Of a stretch of 64,000 nt of DNA, positions 10,800 through 22,948 are shown one piece after another; the first letter of the stretch is position 1, and each line of letters begins with the position of its first letter. Under the pieces are notes generated by a model. That model made no database searches and was not told where the DNA came from. It was given only the letters and a program-made list of their open reading frames with translations. Position numbers and translations under genes: made by a program. Source of the DNA: Gordius sp. MW1 (lineage: Eukaryota > Nematomorpha > Gordioida > Gordea > Gordiidae); assembly GCA_964036665.1 (NCBI GenBank), contig OZ038531.1:434001-498000 (forward strand). Direction: 5' to 3'.

Positions 10800-13358
10800 T
10801 TATAGAGGAAGGTGTGGGTGTATGTGTTTGTAATTTCTGAATTGTCCTGGTTGATCATTGATTTGGGGCTTGAGGCGGTCGATTAGAACGCTTTCGATGA
10901 ATTTTCTTTCTTTGTTATACTGAGATCGGTAGAGGACAGTCGGGTTGTCCCAGTCGATGGTATGTTGGTTTTGTAGAGAGTGTTCTGCTACGGCGGAGTG
11001 GGTCGCGCATCGTGTCAGCGGGGCTTTGTGTTCTTTAATTCTTTCAGCTAAGGTTCTCTTTGTTTCTCCCACGTAAAATTGGTTGCAATCGGCGCAGGAG
11101 ATTTTATATATTAAATTAGAGATATAATTTTTATCGGTTATGTTATTAATAGGTTTTATGAGTGCAAATAGGTTGGATGATGTTTTCTGAGAAAACTTAA
11201 AATTATCTATATTATGTTTGTGAAAAATTTTATTTAATTCCTTGAGGAAATTATTATTAAGACTTCGGTGGAAAGGTATGGATATATAATGGTTTATTTT
11301 AGATTTTATTATTGTGGGGGGATTCGCTCCTGATATTAATTTATTTTTAATGTTTGTCAGCAGGTCGAGTGGGTAGTTGAGGTCTAAAAATCTTTGTGTT
11401 ATCTTGTCAACTTCAACAATCCTATCACACTCTCGAGAGCAATGAGATATTGCTCTTTTAATCATCATTCTAAATGTGTTTATTTTAAATGAAGAGGGGG
11501 AATGGCTGTGCCATGGTATATACTGATAGGAATCAGTAGGTTTATGGTAAACTGTTGTGATGATCTCTTTATTTAAATTATGGAGGGTTAAATCTAGAAA
11601 TGGTAACTGATTATTTGATTCTATTTCAACTGTAAAAATAATGTTTTTATGGAATGAATTTAATGTTTTTAAAAAATCATCTAAGTCATTAGTTAGGTTA
11701 TGAGGCCAAATACATAAAATGTCATCAACATATCTGGCATAAAAAGGAGGGAATAATTTAGAGGATTGTATGTAGGACTCTAATTCGTTGAGAAAAATGT
11801 TGGCAATTAGGGGTGCGAGGGGGTTGCCCATAGCAGTGCCATCAATTTGGTCATAATTTATATTATTAAACTGAAAGTTATTTGTTGTGCAAAAATTTAA
11901 TAGCTCTTTAAATACTGATTTAGTGAAAGGAGGCTGTTCAAGTCTATCATAGATTTTTACACAATAATTTTTAGCAGAATCTAAAGGAATATTGGTAAAT
12001 AATGACTGAATATCAAAGCTTACAAGGGAAAATGAAGTCGGTAAACTACAGTGTTTTAATCGATTAATTAGATCTAAAGAGTTTTTTAAAATTAATGGTG
12101 AAGATACATGTGGTTGCAATATTGATACAAGGTGCTGGCTTAGATTAAAATTGTAGGAGTTATAAGATGACACAATTGGTCTTAAAGGAATTAAAGGTTT
12201 ATGAATTTTGGGTAACCCATAAATTAGAGGAGTGCGAGATGTGGACGGTCTTAACTTCCAGTATAAGGAGGTGCTGATTTGATTATCTTTTGAAAGATTT
12301 AATAAGAAGGTTTGTAACTTTTTTTCACGGGCATTAGTAGGGTTTCTTTTCAATTCCTTAAATAAAGTATTGTCTTTTAAAATATCAAACATTTTTTTGT
12401 TATAATCATCTGTGTTCAGAACTACTAGTTGACCACCTTTGTCTGATTTACAAATTCTTATATTAACATTGGATTTCAATGACTTAACAACTGAAAAAAC
12501 TTTCTTATCTTTAATTAATTTCGATTTGTTAACTTTCAAAGGGCAGTCATTATTTAAGGTGTTAGATAAAAAAGATTCTAATGAGTTTCTTAAATGTAAA
12601 TTGTCTGGATGTTGTTTTTCTATAGTGGTTAGAATGTTATTAAAGCTGTTCAATGTAGGTAGTAATTTGAGTTTATTGTTGTCAAGACAGAATTTAGGTC
12701 CAAGATTAAGCAAATTGATTTGAGATTGATTAAAGTTAGTGCTTGACAAATTTAAAAATGCTGGTTTATTGTTATATGCTTTAGGTTTATTTTCTATTGA
12801 TACCGAGGGTTTCTTGATGGGAAGGGAAGAAAAAGTTTTCTGTTTAACTAAATTATCTAACTTTTTTAAAATTGTTTGAGCTGGATAAAACATTTTATTG
12901 TAGGCTAAAATGTTTGCGTACTTTATAAAAACATTATAAAAGTCTTTATTATTAGTAAATAATAAATTTTGAAGATCAAAGAGTTTATAAGAAAGAGTGA
13001 GTTTGCTAAAATAAAGGTTAGTAATTTCGCATTTAATCAAATCATTCTTAAAATTGAAAATTACTTTAGAGTTAAAAATGTTATTAGGCATTTTTATATT
13101 ATCAATAAATGAAGGTATAATATTTAGATTAAGACAGGTTTTAAGAAAAATAATTTTATTATGCAAAGTATAGAATTTTAGTAAAAATTTAATAAAGTCA
13201 AAGTATAATTTCTTACTTTTACCACAAGTATATTGAATGTATTTATGTACTATCAATCCATTATAATTTATAAAGTTAGTTTCCAATAATGGTAGTTTAG
13301 GATTGATAAAATGCGAGGGTGGAAATGGGTTTAGATATTTCGGTCGTCCAGCGACCAT
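10800..13358 (-). CDS. Penelope-like RT/GIY-YIG polyprotein, unit 2
   Basis: Intact 852-residue frame, the same protein as unit 1 with Ile in SKINHYISIP. The upstream T-run is longer here and puts the upstream ATG of unit 1 out of frame. This supports initiation at MVAGRPKYL. Confidence 0.9.
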   Translation of the reverse strand: MVAGRPKYLNPFPPSHFINPKLPLLETNFINYNGLIVHKYIQYTCGKSKKLYFDFIKFLLKFYTLHNKIIFLKTCLNLNIIPSFIDNIKMPNNIFNSKVIFNFKNDLIKCEITNLYFSKLTLSYKLFDLQNLLFTNNKDFYNVFIKYANILAYNKMFYPAQTILKKLDNLVKQKTFSSLPIKKPSVSIENKPKAYNNKPAFLNLSSTNFNQSQINLLNLGPKFCLDNNKLKLLPTLNSFNNILTTIEKQHPDNLHLRNSLESFLSNTLNNDCPLKVNKSKLIKDKKVFSVVKSLKSNVNIRICKSDKGGQLVVLNTDDYNKKMFDILKDNTLFKELKRNPTNAREKKLQTFLLNLSKDNQISTSLYWKLRPSTSRTPLIYGLPKIHKPLIPLRPIVSSYNSYNFNLSQHLVSILQPHVSSPLILKNSLDLINRLKHCSLPTSFSLVSFDIQSLFTNIPLDSAKNYCVKIYDRLEQPPFTKSVFKELLNFCTTNNFQFNNINYDQIDGTAMGNPLAPLIANIFLNELESYIQSSKLFPPFYARYVDDILCIWPHNLTNDLDDFLKTLNSFHKNIIFTVEIESNNQLPFLDLTLHNLNKEIITTVYHKPTDSYQYIPWHSHSPSSFKINTFRMMIKRAISHCSRECDRIVEVDKITQRFLDLNYPLDLLTNIKNKLISGANPPTIIKSKINHYISIPFHRSLNNNFLKELNKIFHKHNIDNFKFSQKTSSNLFALIKPINNITDKNYISNLIYKISCADCNQFYVGETKRTLAERIKEHKAPLTRCATHSAVAEHSLQNQHTIDWDNPTVLYRSQYNKERKFIESVLIDRLKPQINDQPGQFRNYKHIHPHLPL

Positions 13359-13759
13359 TATCAATAAAAAAAAAAAAAAGAGAAAAAAAAAAAGAGAGAA
13401 AAAAAAAAGGTAACATACAAGTGATGTGAATTACCAATGAACGAGAAGGTGTCGACAAGTTTTAATTTATAAACAAAAATAATGAAATCTAGTTGAAATA
13501 GGAGGGTGAATAATAGCGAACACCGGTTGGAACAAGAGAGTTAACACTTATGAAATAGTGGGATAAACAAATTTAAGATAAAGATGGGGTAAACAACTTT
13601 AAGATAAAGGATAAGGTAAAATACAAAAGGGGATTATAAAAATGAAGCAATAGCAACTATAAGAATAGTGTAAAGGATGGCAATTACAAAATAAGGCGGT
13701 TACGAAACAATAGGGGAAAGACAAAAGGGTAATAGGGTGTGTATAGTGATAACAGGTAG

Positions 13760-16318
13760 TTATAGAGGAAGGTGTGGGTGTATGTGTTTGTAATTTCTGA
13801 ATTGTCCTGGTTGATCATTGATTTGGGGCTTGAGGCGGTCGATTAGAACGCTTTCGATGAATTTTCTTTCTTTGTTATACTGAGATCGGTAGAGGACAGT
13901 CGGGTTGTCCCAGTCGATGGTATGTTGGTTTTGTAGAGAGTGTTCTGCTACGGCGGAGTGGGTCGCGCATCGTGTCAGCGGGGCTTTGTGTTCTTTAATT
14001 CTTTCAGCTAAGGTTCTCTTTGTTTCTCCCACGTAAAATTGGTTGCAATCGGCGCAGGAGATTTTATATATTAAATTAGAGATATAATTTTTATCGGTTA
14101 TGTTATTAATAGGTTTTATGAGTGCAAATAGGTTGGATGATGTTTTCTGAGAAAACTTAAAATTATCTATATTATGTTTGTGAAAAATTTTATTTAATTC
14201 CTTGAGGAAATTATTATTAAGACTTCGGTGGAAAGGTATGGATATATAATGGTTTATTTTAGATTTTATTATTGTGGGGGGATTCGCTCCTGATATTAAT
14301 TTATTTTTAATGTTTGTCAGCAGGTCGAGTGGGTAGTTGAGGTCTAAAAATCTTTGTGTTATCTTGTCAACTTCAACAATCCTATCACACTCTCGAGAGC
14401 AATGAGATATTGCTCTTTTAATCATCATTCTAAATGTGTTTATTTTAAATGAAGAGGGGGAATGGCTGTGCCATGGTATATACTGATAGGAATCAGTAGG
14501 TTTATGGTAAACTGTTGTGATGATCTCTTTATTTAAATTATGGAGGGTTAAATCTAGAAATGGTAACTGATTATTTGATTCTATTTCAACTGTAAAAATA
14601 ATGTTTTTATGGAATGAATTTAATGTTTTTAAAAAATCATCTAAGTCATTAGTTAGGTTATGAGGCCAAATACATAAAATGTCATCAACATATCTGGCAT
14701 AAAAAGGAGGGAATAATTTAGAGGATTGTATGTAGGACTCTAATTCGTTGAGAAAAATGTTGGCAATTAGGGGTGCGAGGGGGTTGCCCATAGCAGTGCC
14801 ATCAATTTGGTCATAATTTATATTATTAAACTGAAAGTTATTTGTTGTGCAAAAATTTAATAGCTCTTTAAATACTGATTTAGTGAAAGGAGGCTGTTCA
14901 AGTCTATCATAGATTTTTACACAATAATTTTTAGCAGAATCTAAAGGAATATTGGTAAATAATGACTGAATATCAAAGCTTACAAGGGAAAATGAAGTCG
15001 GTAAACTACAGTGTTTTAATCGATTAATTAGATCTAAAGAGTTTTTTAAAATTAATGGTGAAGATACATGTGGTTGCAATATTGATACAAGGTGCTGGCT
15101 TAGATTAAAATTGTAGGAGTTATAAGATGACACAATTGGTCTTAAAGGAATTAAAGGTTTATGAATTTTGGGTAACCCATAAATTAGAGGAGTGCGAGAT
15201 GTGGACGGTCTTAACTTCCAGTATAAGGAGGTGCTGATTTGATTATCTTTTGAAAGATTTAATAAGAAGGTTTGTAACTTTTTTTCACGGGCATTAGTAG
15301 GGTTTCTTTTCAATTCCTTAAATAAAGTATTGTCTTTTAAAATATCAAACATTTTTTTGTTATAATCATCTGTGTTCAGAACTACTAGTTGACCACCTTT
15401 GTCTGATTTACAAATTCTTATATTAACATTGGATTTCAATGACTTAACAACTGAAAAAACTTTCTTATCTTTAATTAATTTCGATTTGTTAACTTTCAAA
15501 GGGCAGTCATTATTTAAGGTGTTAGATAAAAAAGATTCTAATGAGTTTCTTAAATGTAAATTGTCTGGATGTTGTTTTTCTATAGTGGTTAGAATGTTAT
15601 TAAAGCTGTTCAATGTAGGTAGTAATTTGAGTTTATTGTTGTCAAGACAGAATTTAGGTCCAAGATTAAGCAAATTGATTTGAGATTGATTAAAGTTAGT
15701 GCTTGACAAATTTAAAAATGCTGGTTTATTGTTATATGCTTTAGGTTTATTTTCTATTGATACCGAGGGTTTCTTGATGGGAAGGGAAGAAAAAGTTTTC
15801 TGTTTAACTAAATTATCTAACTTTTTTAAAATTGTTTGAGCTGGATAAAACATTTTATTGTAGGCTAAAATGTTTGCGTACTTTATAAAAACATTATAAA
15901 AGTCTTTATTATTAGTAAATAATAAATTTTGAAGATCAAAGAGTTTATAAGAAAGAGTGAGTTTGCTAAAATAAAGGTTAGTAATTTCGCATTTAATCAA
16001 ATCATTCTTAAAATTGAAAATTACTTTAGAGTTAAAAATGTTATTAGGCATTTTTATATTATCAATAAATGAAGGTATAATATTTAGATTAAGACAGGTT
16101 TTAAGAAAAATAATTTTATTATGCAAAGTATAGAATTTTAGTAAAAATTTAATAAAGTCAAAGTATAATTTCTTACTTTTACCACAAGTATATTGAATGT
16201 ATTTATGTACTATCAATCCATTATAATTTATAAAGTTAGTTTCCAATAATGGTAGTTTAGGATTGATAAAATGCGAGGGTGGAAATGGGTTTAGATATTT
16301 CGGTCGTCCAGCGACCAT
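13760..16318 (-). CDS. Penelope-like RT/GIY-YIG polyprotein, unit 3
   Basis: Intact 852-residue frame with all reverse transcriptase and endonuclease motifs. The frame happens to remain open upstream to 16414, as in unit 1. Confidence 0.9.
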   Translation of the reverse strand: MVAGRPKYLNPFPPSHFINPKLPLLETNFINYNGLIVHKYIQYTCGKSKKLYFDFIKFLLKFYTLHNKIIFLKTCLNLNIIPSFIDNIKMPNNIFNSKVIFNFKNDLIKCEITNLYFSKLTLSYKLFDLQNLLFTNNKDFYNVFIKYANILAYNKMFYPAQTILKKLDNLVKQKTFSSLPIKKPSVSIENKPKAYNNKPAFLNLSSTNFNQSQINLLNLGPKFCLDNNKLKLLPTLNSFNNILTTIEKQHPDNLHLRNSLESFLSNTLNNDCPLKVNKSKLIKDKKVFSVVKSLKSNVNIRICKSDKGGQLVVLNTDDYNKKMFDILKDNTLFKELKRNPTNAREKKLQTFLLNLSKDNQISTSLYWKLRPSTSRTPLIYGLPKIHKPLIPLRPIVSSYNSYNFNLSQHLVSILQPHVSSPLILKNSLDLINRLKHCSLPTSFSLVSFDIQSLFTNIPLDSAKNYCVKIYDRLEQPPFTKSVFKELLNFCTTNNFQFNNINYDQIDGTAMGNPLAPLIANIFLNELESYIQSSKLFPPFYARYVDDILCIWPHNLTNDLDDFLKTLNSFHKNIIFTVEIESNNQLPFLDLTLHNLNKEIITTVYHKPTDSYQYIPWHSHSPSSFKINTFRMMIKRAISHCSRECDRIVEVDKITQRFLDLNYPLDLLTNIKNKLISGANPPTIIKSKINHYISIPFHRSLNNNFLKELNKIFHKHNIDNFKFSQKTSSNLFALIKPINNITDKNYISNLIYKISCADCNQFYVGETKRTLAERIKEHKAPLTRCATHSAVAEHSLQNQHTIDWDNPTVLYRSQYNKERKFIESVLIDRLKPQINDQPGQFRNYKHIHPHLPL

Positions 16319-16715
16319 TATCAATAAAAAAAAAAAAAAGAGAAAAAAAAAAGAGAGAAAAAAAGGTAACATACAAGTGATGTGAATTACCAATGAACGA
16401 GAAGGTGTCGACAAGTTTTAATTTATAAACAAAAATAATGAAATCTAGTTGAAATAGGAGGGTGAATAATAGCGAACACCGGTTGGAACAAGAGAGTTAA
16501 CACTTATGAAATAGTGGGATAAACAAATTTAAGATAAAGATGGGGTAAACAACTTTAAGATAAAGGATAAGGTAAAATACAAAAGGGGATTATAAAAATG
16601 AAGCAATAGCAACTATAAGAATAGTGTAAAGGATGGCAATTACAAAATAAGGCGGTTACGAAACAATAGGGGAAAGACAAAAGGGTAATAGGGTGTGTAT
16701 AGTGATAACAGGTAG

Positions 16716-19274
16716 TTATAGAGGAAGGTGTGGGTGTATGTGTTTGTAATTTCTGAATTGTCCTGGTTGATCATTGATTTGGGGCTTGAGGCGGTCGATT
16801 AGAACGCTTTCGATGAATTTTCTTTCTTTGTTATACTGAGATCGGTAGAGGACAGTCGGGTTGTCCCAGTCGATGGTATGTTGGTTTTGTAGAGAGTGTT
16901 CTGCTACGGCGGAGTGGGTCGCGCATCGTGTCAGCGGGGCTTTGTGTTCTTTAATTCTTTCAGCTAAGGTTCTCTTTGTTTCTCCCACGTAAAATTGGTT
17001 GCAATCGGCGCAGGAGATTTTATATATTAAATTAGAGATATAATTTTTATCGGTTATGTTATTAATAGGTTTTATGAGTGCAAATAGGTTGGATGATGTT
17101 TTCTGAGAAAACTTAAAATTATCTATATTATGTTTGTGAAAAATTTTATTTAATTCCTTGAGGAAATTATTATTAAGACTTCGGTGGAAAGGTATGGATA
17201 TATAATGGTTTATTTTAGATTTTATTATTGTGGGGGGATTCGCTCCTGATATTAATTTATTTTTAATGTTTGTCAGCAGGTCGAGTGGGTAGTTGAGGTC
17301 TAAAAATCTTTGTGTTATCTTGTCAACTTCAACAATCCTATCACACTCTCGAGAGCAATGAGATATTGCTCTTTTAATCATCATTCTAAATGTGTTTATT
17401 TTAAATGAAGAGGGGGAATGGCTGTGCCATGGTATATACTGATAGGAATCAGTAGGTTTATGGTAAACTGTTGTGATGATCTCTTTATTTAAATTATGGA
17501 GGGTTAAATCTAGAAATGGTAACTGATTATTTGATTCTATTTCAACTGTAAAAATAATGTTTTTATGGAATGAATTTAATGTTTTTAAAAAATCATCTAA
17601 GTCATTAGTTAGGTTATGAGGCCAAATACATAAAATGTCATCAACATATCTGGCATAAAAAGGAGGGAATAATTTAGAGGATTGTATGTAGGACTCTAAT
17701 TCGTTGAGAAAAATGTTGGCAATTAGGGGTGCGAGGGGGTTGCCCATAGCAGTGCCATCAATTTGGTCATAATTTATATTATTAAACTGAAAGTTATTTG
17801 TTGTGCAAAAATTTAATAGCTCTTTAAATACTGATTTAGTGAAAGGAGGCTGTTCAAGTCTATCATAGATTTTTACACAATAATTTTTAGCAGAATCTAA
17901 AGGAATATTGGTAAATAATGACTGAATATCAAAGCTTACAAGGGAAAATGAAGTCGGTAAACTACAGTGTTTTAATCGATTAATTAGATCTAAAGAGTTT
18001 TTTAAAATTAATGGTGAAGATACATGTGGTTGCAATATTGATACAAGGTGCTGGCTTAGATTAAAATTGTAGGAGTTATAAGATGACACAATTGGTCTTA
18101 AAGGAATTAAAGGTTTATGAATTTTGGGTAACCCATAAATTAGAGGAGTGCGAGATGTGGACGGTCTTAACTTCCAGTATAAGGAGGTGCTGATTTGATT
18201 ATCTTTTGAAAGATTTAATAAGAAGGTTTGTAACTTTTTTTCACGGGCATTAGTAGGGTTTCTTTTCAATTCCTTAAATAAAGTATTGTCTTTTAAAATA
18301 TCAAACATTTTTTTGTTATAATCATCTGTGTTCAGAACTACTAGTTGACCACCTTTGTCTGATTTACAAATTCTTATATTAACATTGGATTTCAATGACT
18401 TAACAACTGAAAAAACTTTCTTATCTTTAATTAATTTCGATTTGTTAACTTTCAAAGGGCAGTCATTATTTAAGGTGTTAGATAAAAAAGATTCTAATGA
18501 GTTTCTTAAATGTAAATTGTCTGGATGTTGTTTTTCTATAGTGGTTAGAATGTTATTAAAGCTGTTCAATGTAGGTAGTAATTTGAGTTTATTGTTGTCA
18601 AGACAGAATTTAGGTCCAAGATTAAGCAAATTGATTTGAGATTGATTAAAGTTAGTGCTTGACAAATTTAAAAATGCTGGTTTATTGTTATATGCTTTAG
18701 GTTTATTTTCTATTGATACCGAGGGTTTCTTGATGGGAAGGGAAGAAAAAGTTTTCTGTTTAACTAAATTATCTAACTTTTTTAAAATTGTTTGAGCTGG
18801 ATAAAACATTTTATTGTAGGCTAAAATGTTTGCGTACTTTATAAAAACATTATAAAAGTCTTTATTATTAGTAAATAATAAATTTTGAAGATCAAAGAGT
18901 TTATAAGAAAGAGTGAGTTTGCTAAAATAAAGGTTAGTAATTTCGCATTTAATCAAATCATTCTTAAAATTGAAAATTACTTTAGAGTTAAAAATGTTAT
19001 TAGGCATTTTTATATTATCAATAAATGAAGGTATAATATTTAGATTAAGACAGGTTTTAAGAAAAATAATTTTATTATGCAAAGTATAGAATTTTAGTAA
19101 AAATTTAATAAAGTCAAAGTATAATTTCTTACTTTTACCACAAGTATATTGAATGTATTTATGTACTATCAATCCATTATAATTTATAAAGTTAGTTTCC
19201 AATAATGGTAGTTTAGGATTGATAAAATGCGAGGGTGGAAATGGGTTTAGATATTTCGGTCGTCCAGCGACCAT
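16716..19274 (-). CDS. Penelope-like RT/GIY-YIG polyprotein, unit 4
   Basis: Intact 852-residue frame. The T-runs before the ATG differ in length, so the residues read upstream of MVAGRPKYL differ from units 1 and 3. Confidence 0.9.
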   Translation of the reverse strand: MVAGRPKYLNPFPPSHFINPKLPLLETNFINYNGLIVHKYIQYTCGKSKKLYFDFIKFLLKFYTLHNKIIFLKTCLNLNIIPSFIDNIKMPNNIFNSKVIFNFKNDLIKCEITNLYFSKLTLSYKLFDLQNLLFTNNKDFYNVFIKYANILAYNKMFYPAQTILKKLDNLVKQKTFSSLPIKKPSVSIENKPKAYNNKPAFLNLSSTNFNQSQINLLNLGPKFCLDNNKLKLLPTLNSFNNILTTIEKQHPDNLHLRNSLESFLSNTLNNDCPLKVNKSKLIKDKKVFSVVKSLKSNVNIRICKSDKGGQLVVLNTDDYNKKMFDILKDNTLFKELKRNPTNAREKKLQTFLLNLSKDNQISTSLYWKLRPSTSRTPLIYGLPKIHKPLIPLRPIVSSYNSYNFNLSQHLVSILQPHVSSPLILKNSLDLINRLKHCSLPTSFSLVSFDIQSLFTNIPLDSAKNYCVKIYDRLEQPPFTKSVFKELLNFCTTNNFQFNNINYDQIDGTAMGNPLAPLIANIFLNELESYIQSSKLFPPFYARYVDDILCIWPHNLTNDLDDFLKTLNSFHKNIIFTVEIESNNQLPFLDLTLHNLNKEIITTVYHKPTDSYQYIPWHSHSPSSFKINTFRMMIKRAISHCSRECDRIVEVDKITQRFLDLNYPLDLLTNIKNKLISGANPPTIIKSKINHYISIPFHRSLNNNFLKELNKIFHKHNIDNFKFSQKTSSNLFALIKPINNITDKNYISNLIYKISCADCNQFYVGETKRTLAERIKEHKAPLTRCATHSAVAEHSLQNQHTIDWDNPTVLYRSQYNKERKFIESVLIDRLKPQINDQPGQFRNYKHIHPHLPL

Positions 19275-19676
19275 TATCAATAAAAAAAAAAAAAAGAGAA
19301 AAAAAAAAAGAGAGAAAAAAAAAAAGGTAACATACAAGTGATGTGAATTACCAATGAACGAGAAGGTGTCGACAAGTTTTAATTTATAAACAAAAATAAT
19401 GAAATCTAGTTGAAATAGGAGGGTGAATAATAGCGAACACCGGTTGGAACAAGAGAGTTAACACTTATGAAATAGTGGGATAAACAAATTTAAGATAAAG
19501 ATGGGGTAAACAACTTTAAGATAAAGGATAAGGTAAAATACAAAAGGGGATTATAAAAATGAAGCAATAGCAACTATAAGAATAGTGTAAAGGATGGCAA
19601 TTACAAAATAAGGCGGTTACGAAACAATAGGGGAAAGACAAAAGGGTAATAGGGTGTGTATAGTGATAACAGGTAG

Positions 19677-21135
19677 TTATAGAGGAAGGTGTGGGTGTAT
19701 GTGTTTGTAATTTCTGAATTGTCCTGGTTGATCATTGATTTGGGGCTTGAGGCGGTCGATTAGAACGCTTTCGATGAATTTTCTTTCTTTGTTATACTGA
19801 GATCGGTAGAGGACAGTCGGGTTGTCCCAGTCGATGGTATGTTGGTTTTGTAGAGAGTGTTCTGCTACGGCGGAGTGGGTCGCGCATCGTGTCAGCGGGG
19901 CTTTGTGTTCTTTAATTCTTTCAGCTAAGGTTCTCTTTGTTTCTCCCACGTAAAATTGGTTGCAATCGGCGCAGGAGATTTTATATATTAAATTAGAGAT
20001 ATAATTTTTATCGGTTATGTTATTAATAGGTTTTATGAGTGCAAATAGGTTGGATGATGTTTTCTGAGAAAACTTAAAATTATCTATATTATGTTTGTGA
20101 AAAATTTTATTTAATTCCTTGAGGAAATTATTATTAAGACTTCGGTGGAAAGGTATGGATATATAATGGTTTATTTTAGATTTTATTATTGTGGGGGGAT
20201 TCGCTCCTGATATTAATTTATTTTTAATGTTTGTCAGCAGGTCGAGTGGGTAGTTGAGGTCTAAAAATCTTTGTGTTATCTTGTCAACTTCAACAATCCT
20301 ATCACACTCTCGAGAGCAATGAGATATTGCTCTTTTAATCATCATTCTAAATGTGTTTATTTTAAATGAAGAGGGGGAATGGCTGTGCCATGGTATATAC
20401 TGATAGGAATCAGTAGGTTTATGGTAAACTGTTGTGATGATCTCTTTATTTAAATTATGGAGGGTTAAATCTAGAAATGGTAACTGATTATTTGATTCTA
20501 TTTCAACTGTAAAAATAATGTTTTTATGGAATGAATTTAATGTTTTTAAAAAATCATCTAAGTCATTAGTTAGGTTATGAGGCCAAATACATAAAATGTC
20601 ATCAACATATCTGGCATAAAAAGGAGGGAATAATTTAGAGGATTGTATGTAGGACTCTAATTCGTTGAGAAAAATGTTGGCAATTAGGGGTGCGAGGGGG
20701 TTGCCCATAGCAGTGCCATCAATTTGGTCATAATTTATATTATTAAACTGAAAGTTATTTGTTGTGCAAAAATTTAATAGCTCTTTAAATACTGATTTAG
20801 TGAAAGGAGGCTGTTCAAGTCTATCATAGATTTTTACACAATAATTTTTAGCAGAATCTAAAGGAATATTGGTAAATAATGACTGAATATCAAAGCTTAC
20901 AAGGGAAAATGAAGTCGGTAAACTACAGTGTTTTAATCGATTAATTAGATCTAAAGAGTTTTTTAAAATTAATGGTGAAGATACATGTGGTTGCAATATT
21001 GATACAAGGTGCTGGCTTAGATTAAAATTGTAGGAGTTATAAGATGACACAATTGGTCTTAAAGGAATTAAAGGTTTATGAATTTTGGGTAACCCATAAA
21101 TTAGAGGAGTGCGAGATGTGGACGGTCTTAACTTC
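19677..21135 (-). mobile_element. Penelope-like unit, 5'-truncated, minus-strand side of the inversion
   Basis: It carries the reverse transcriptase from the KLRPSTSRTPLIYGLPKI region through the endonuclease and stop. The N-terminal roughly 370 residues are missing because the sequence flips to the opposite strand at 21135/21136. Confidence 0.85.
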
Positions 21136-22551
21136 TTACCCAAAATTCATAAACCTTTAATTCCTTTAAGACCAATTGTGTCATCTTATAACTCCTACAA
21201 TTTTAATCTAAGCCAGCACCTTGTATCAATATTGCAACCACATGTATCTTCACCATTAATTTTAAAAAACTCTTTAGATCTAATTAATCGATTAAAACAC
21301 TGTAGTTTACCGACTTCATTTTCCCTTGTAAGCTTTGATATTCAGTCATTATTTACCAATATTCCTTTAGATTCTGCTAAAAATTATTGTGTAAAAATCT
21401 ATGATAGACTTGAACAGCCTCCTTTCACTAAATCAGTATTTAAAGAGCTATTAAATTTTTGCACAACAAATAACTTTCAGTTTAATAATATAAATTATGA
21501 CCAAATTGATGGCACTGCTATGGGCAACCCCCTCGCACCCCTAATTGCCAACATTTTTCTCAACGAATTAGAGTCCTACATACAATCCTCTAAATTATTC
21601 CCTCCTTTTTATGCCAGATATGTTGATGACATTTTATGTATTTGGCCTCATAACCTAACTAATGACTTAGATGATTTTTTAAAAACATTAAATTCATTCC
21701 ATAAAAACATTATTTTTACAGTTGAAATAGAATCAAATAATCAGTTACCATTTCTAGATTTAACCCTCCATAATTTAAATAAAGAGATCATCACAACAGT
21801 TTACCATAAACCTACTGATTCCTATCAGTATATACCATGGCACAGCCATTCCCCCTCTTCATTTAAAATAAACACATTTAGAATGATGATTAAAAGAGCA
21901 ATATCTCATTGCTCTCGAGAGTGTGATAGGATTGTTGAAGTTGACAAGATAACACAAAGATTTTTAGACCTCAACTACCCACTCGACCTGCTGACAAACA
22001 TTAAAAATAAATTAATATCAGGAGCGAATCCCCCCACAATAATAAAATCTAAAATAAACCATTATATATCCATACCTTTCCACCGAAGTCTTAATAATAA
22101 TTTCCTCAAGGAATTAAATAAAATTTTTCACAAACATAATATAGATAATTTTAAGTTTTCTCAGAAAACATCATCCAACCTATTTGCACTCATAAAACCT
22201 ATTAATAACATAACCGATAAAAATTATATCTCTAATTTAATATATAAAATCTCCTGCGCCGATTGCAACCAATTTTACGTGGGAGAAACAAAGAGAACCT
22301 TAGCTGAAAGAATTAAAGAACACAAAGCCCCGCTGACACGATGCGCGACCCACTCCGCCGTAGCAGAACACTCTCTACAAAACCAACATACCATCGACTG
22401 GGACAACCCGACTGTCCTCTACCGATCTCAGTATAACAAAGAAAGAAAATTCATCGAAAGCGTTCTAATCGACCGCCTCAAGCCCCAAATCAATGATCAA
22501 CCAGGACAATTCAGAAATTACAAACACATACACCCACACCTTCCTCTATAA
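21136..22551 (+). mobile_element. Penelope-like unit, 5'-truncated, plus-strand side of the inversion
   Basis: It starts inside GLPKIHKP (TTACCCAAAATTC) and reads through YVDDIL, GIY-YIG and the stop. It begins about 50 bp further into the element than its minus-strand partner, so the two arms form a near-palindrome with a short unpaired centre. Confidence 0.85.
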
Positions 22552-22948
22552 CTACCTGTTATCACTATACACACCCTATTACCCTTTTGTCTTTCCCCTA
22601 TTGTTTCGTAACCGCCTTATTTTGTAATTGCCATCCTTTACACTATTCTTATAGTTGCTATTGCTTCATTTTTATAATCCCCTTTTGTATTTTACCTTAT
22701 CCTTTATCTTAAAGTTGTTTACCCCATCTTTATCTTAAATTTGTTTATCCCACTATTTCATAAGTGTTAACTCTCTTGTTCCAACCGGTGTTCGCTATTA
22801 TTCACCCTCCTATTTCAACTAGATTTCATTATTTTTGTTTATAAATTAAAACTTGTCGACACCTTCTCGTTCATTGGTAATTCACATCACTTGTATGTTA
22901 CCTTTTTTTCTCTCTTTTTTTTTTCTCTTTTTTTTTTTTTTATTGATA

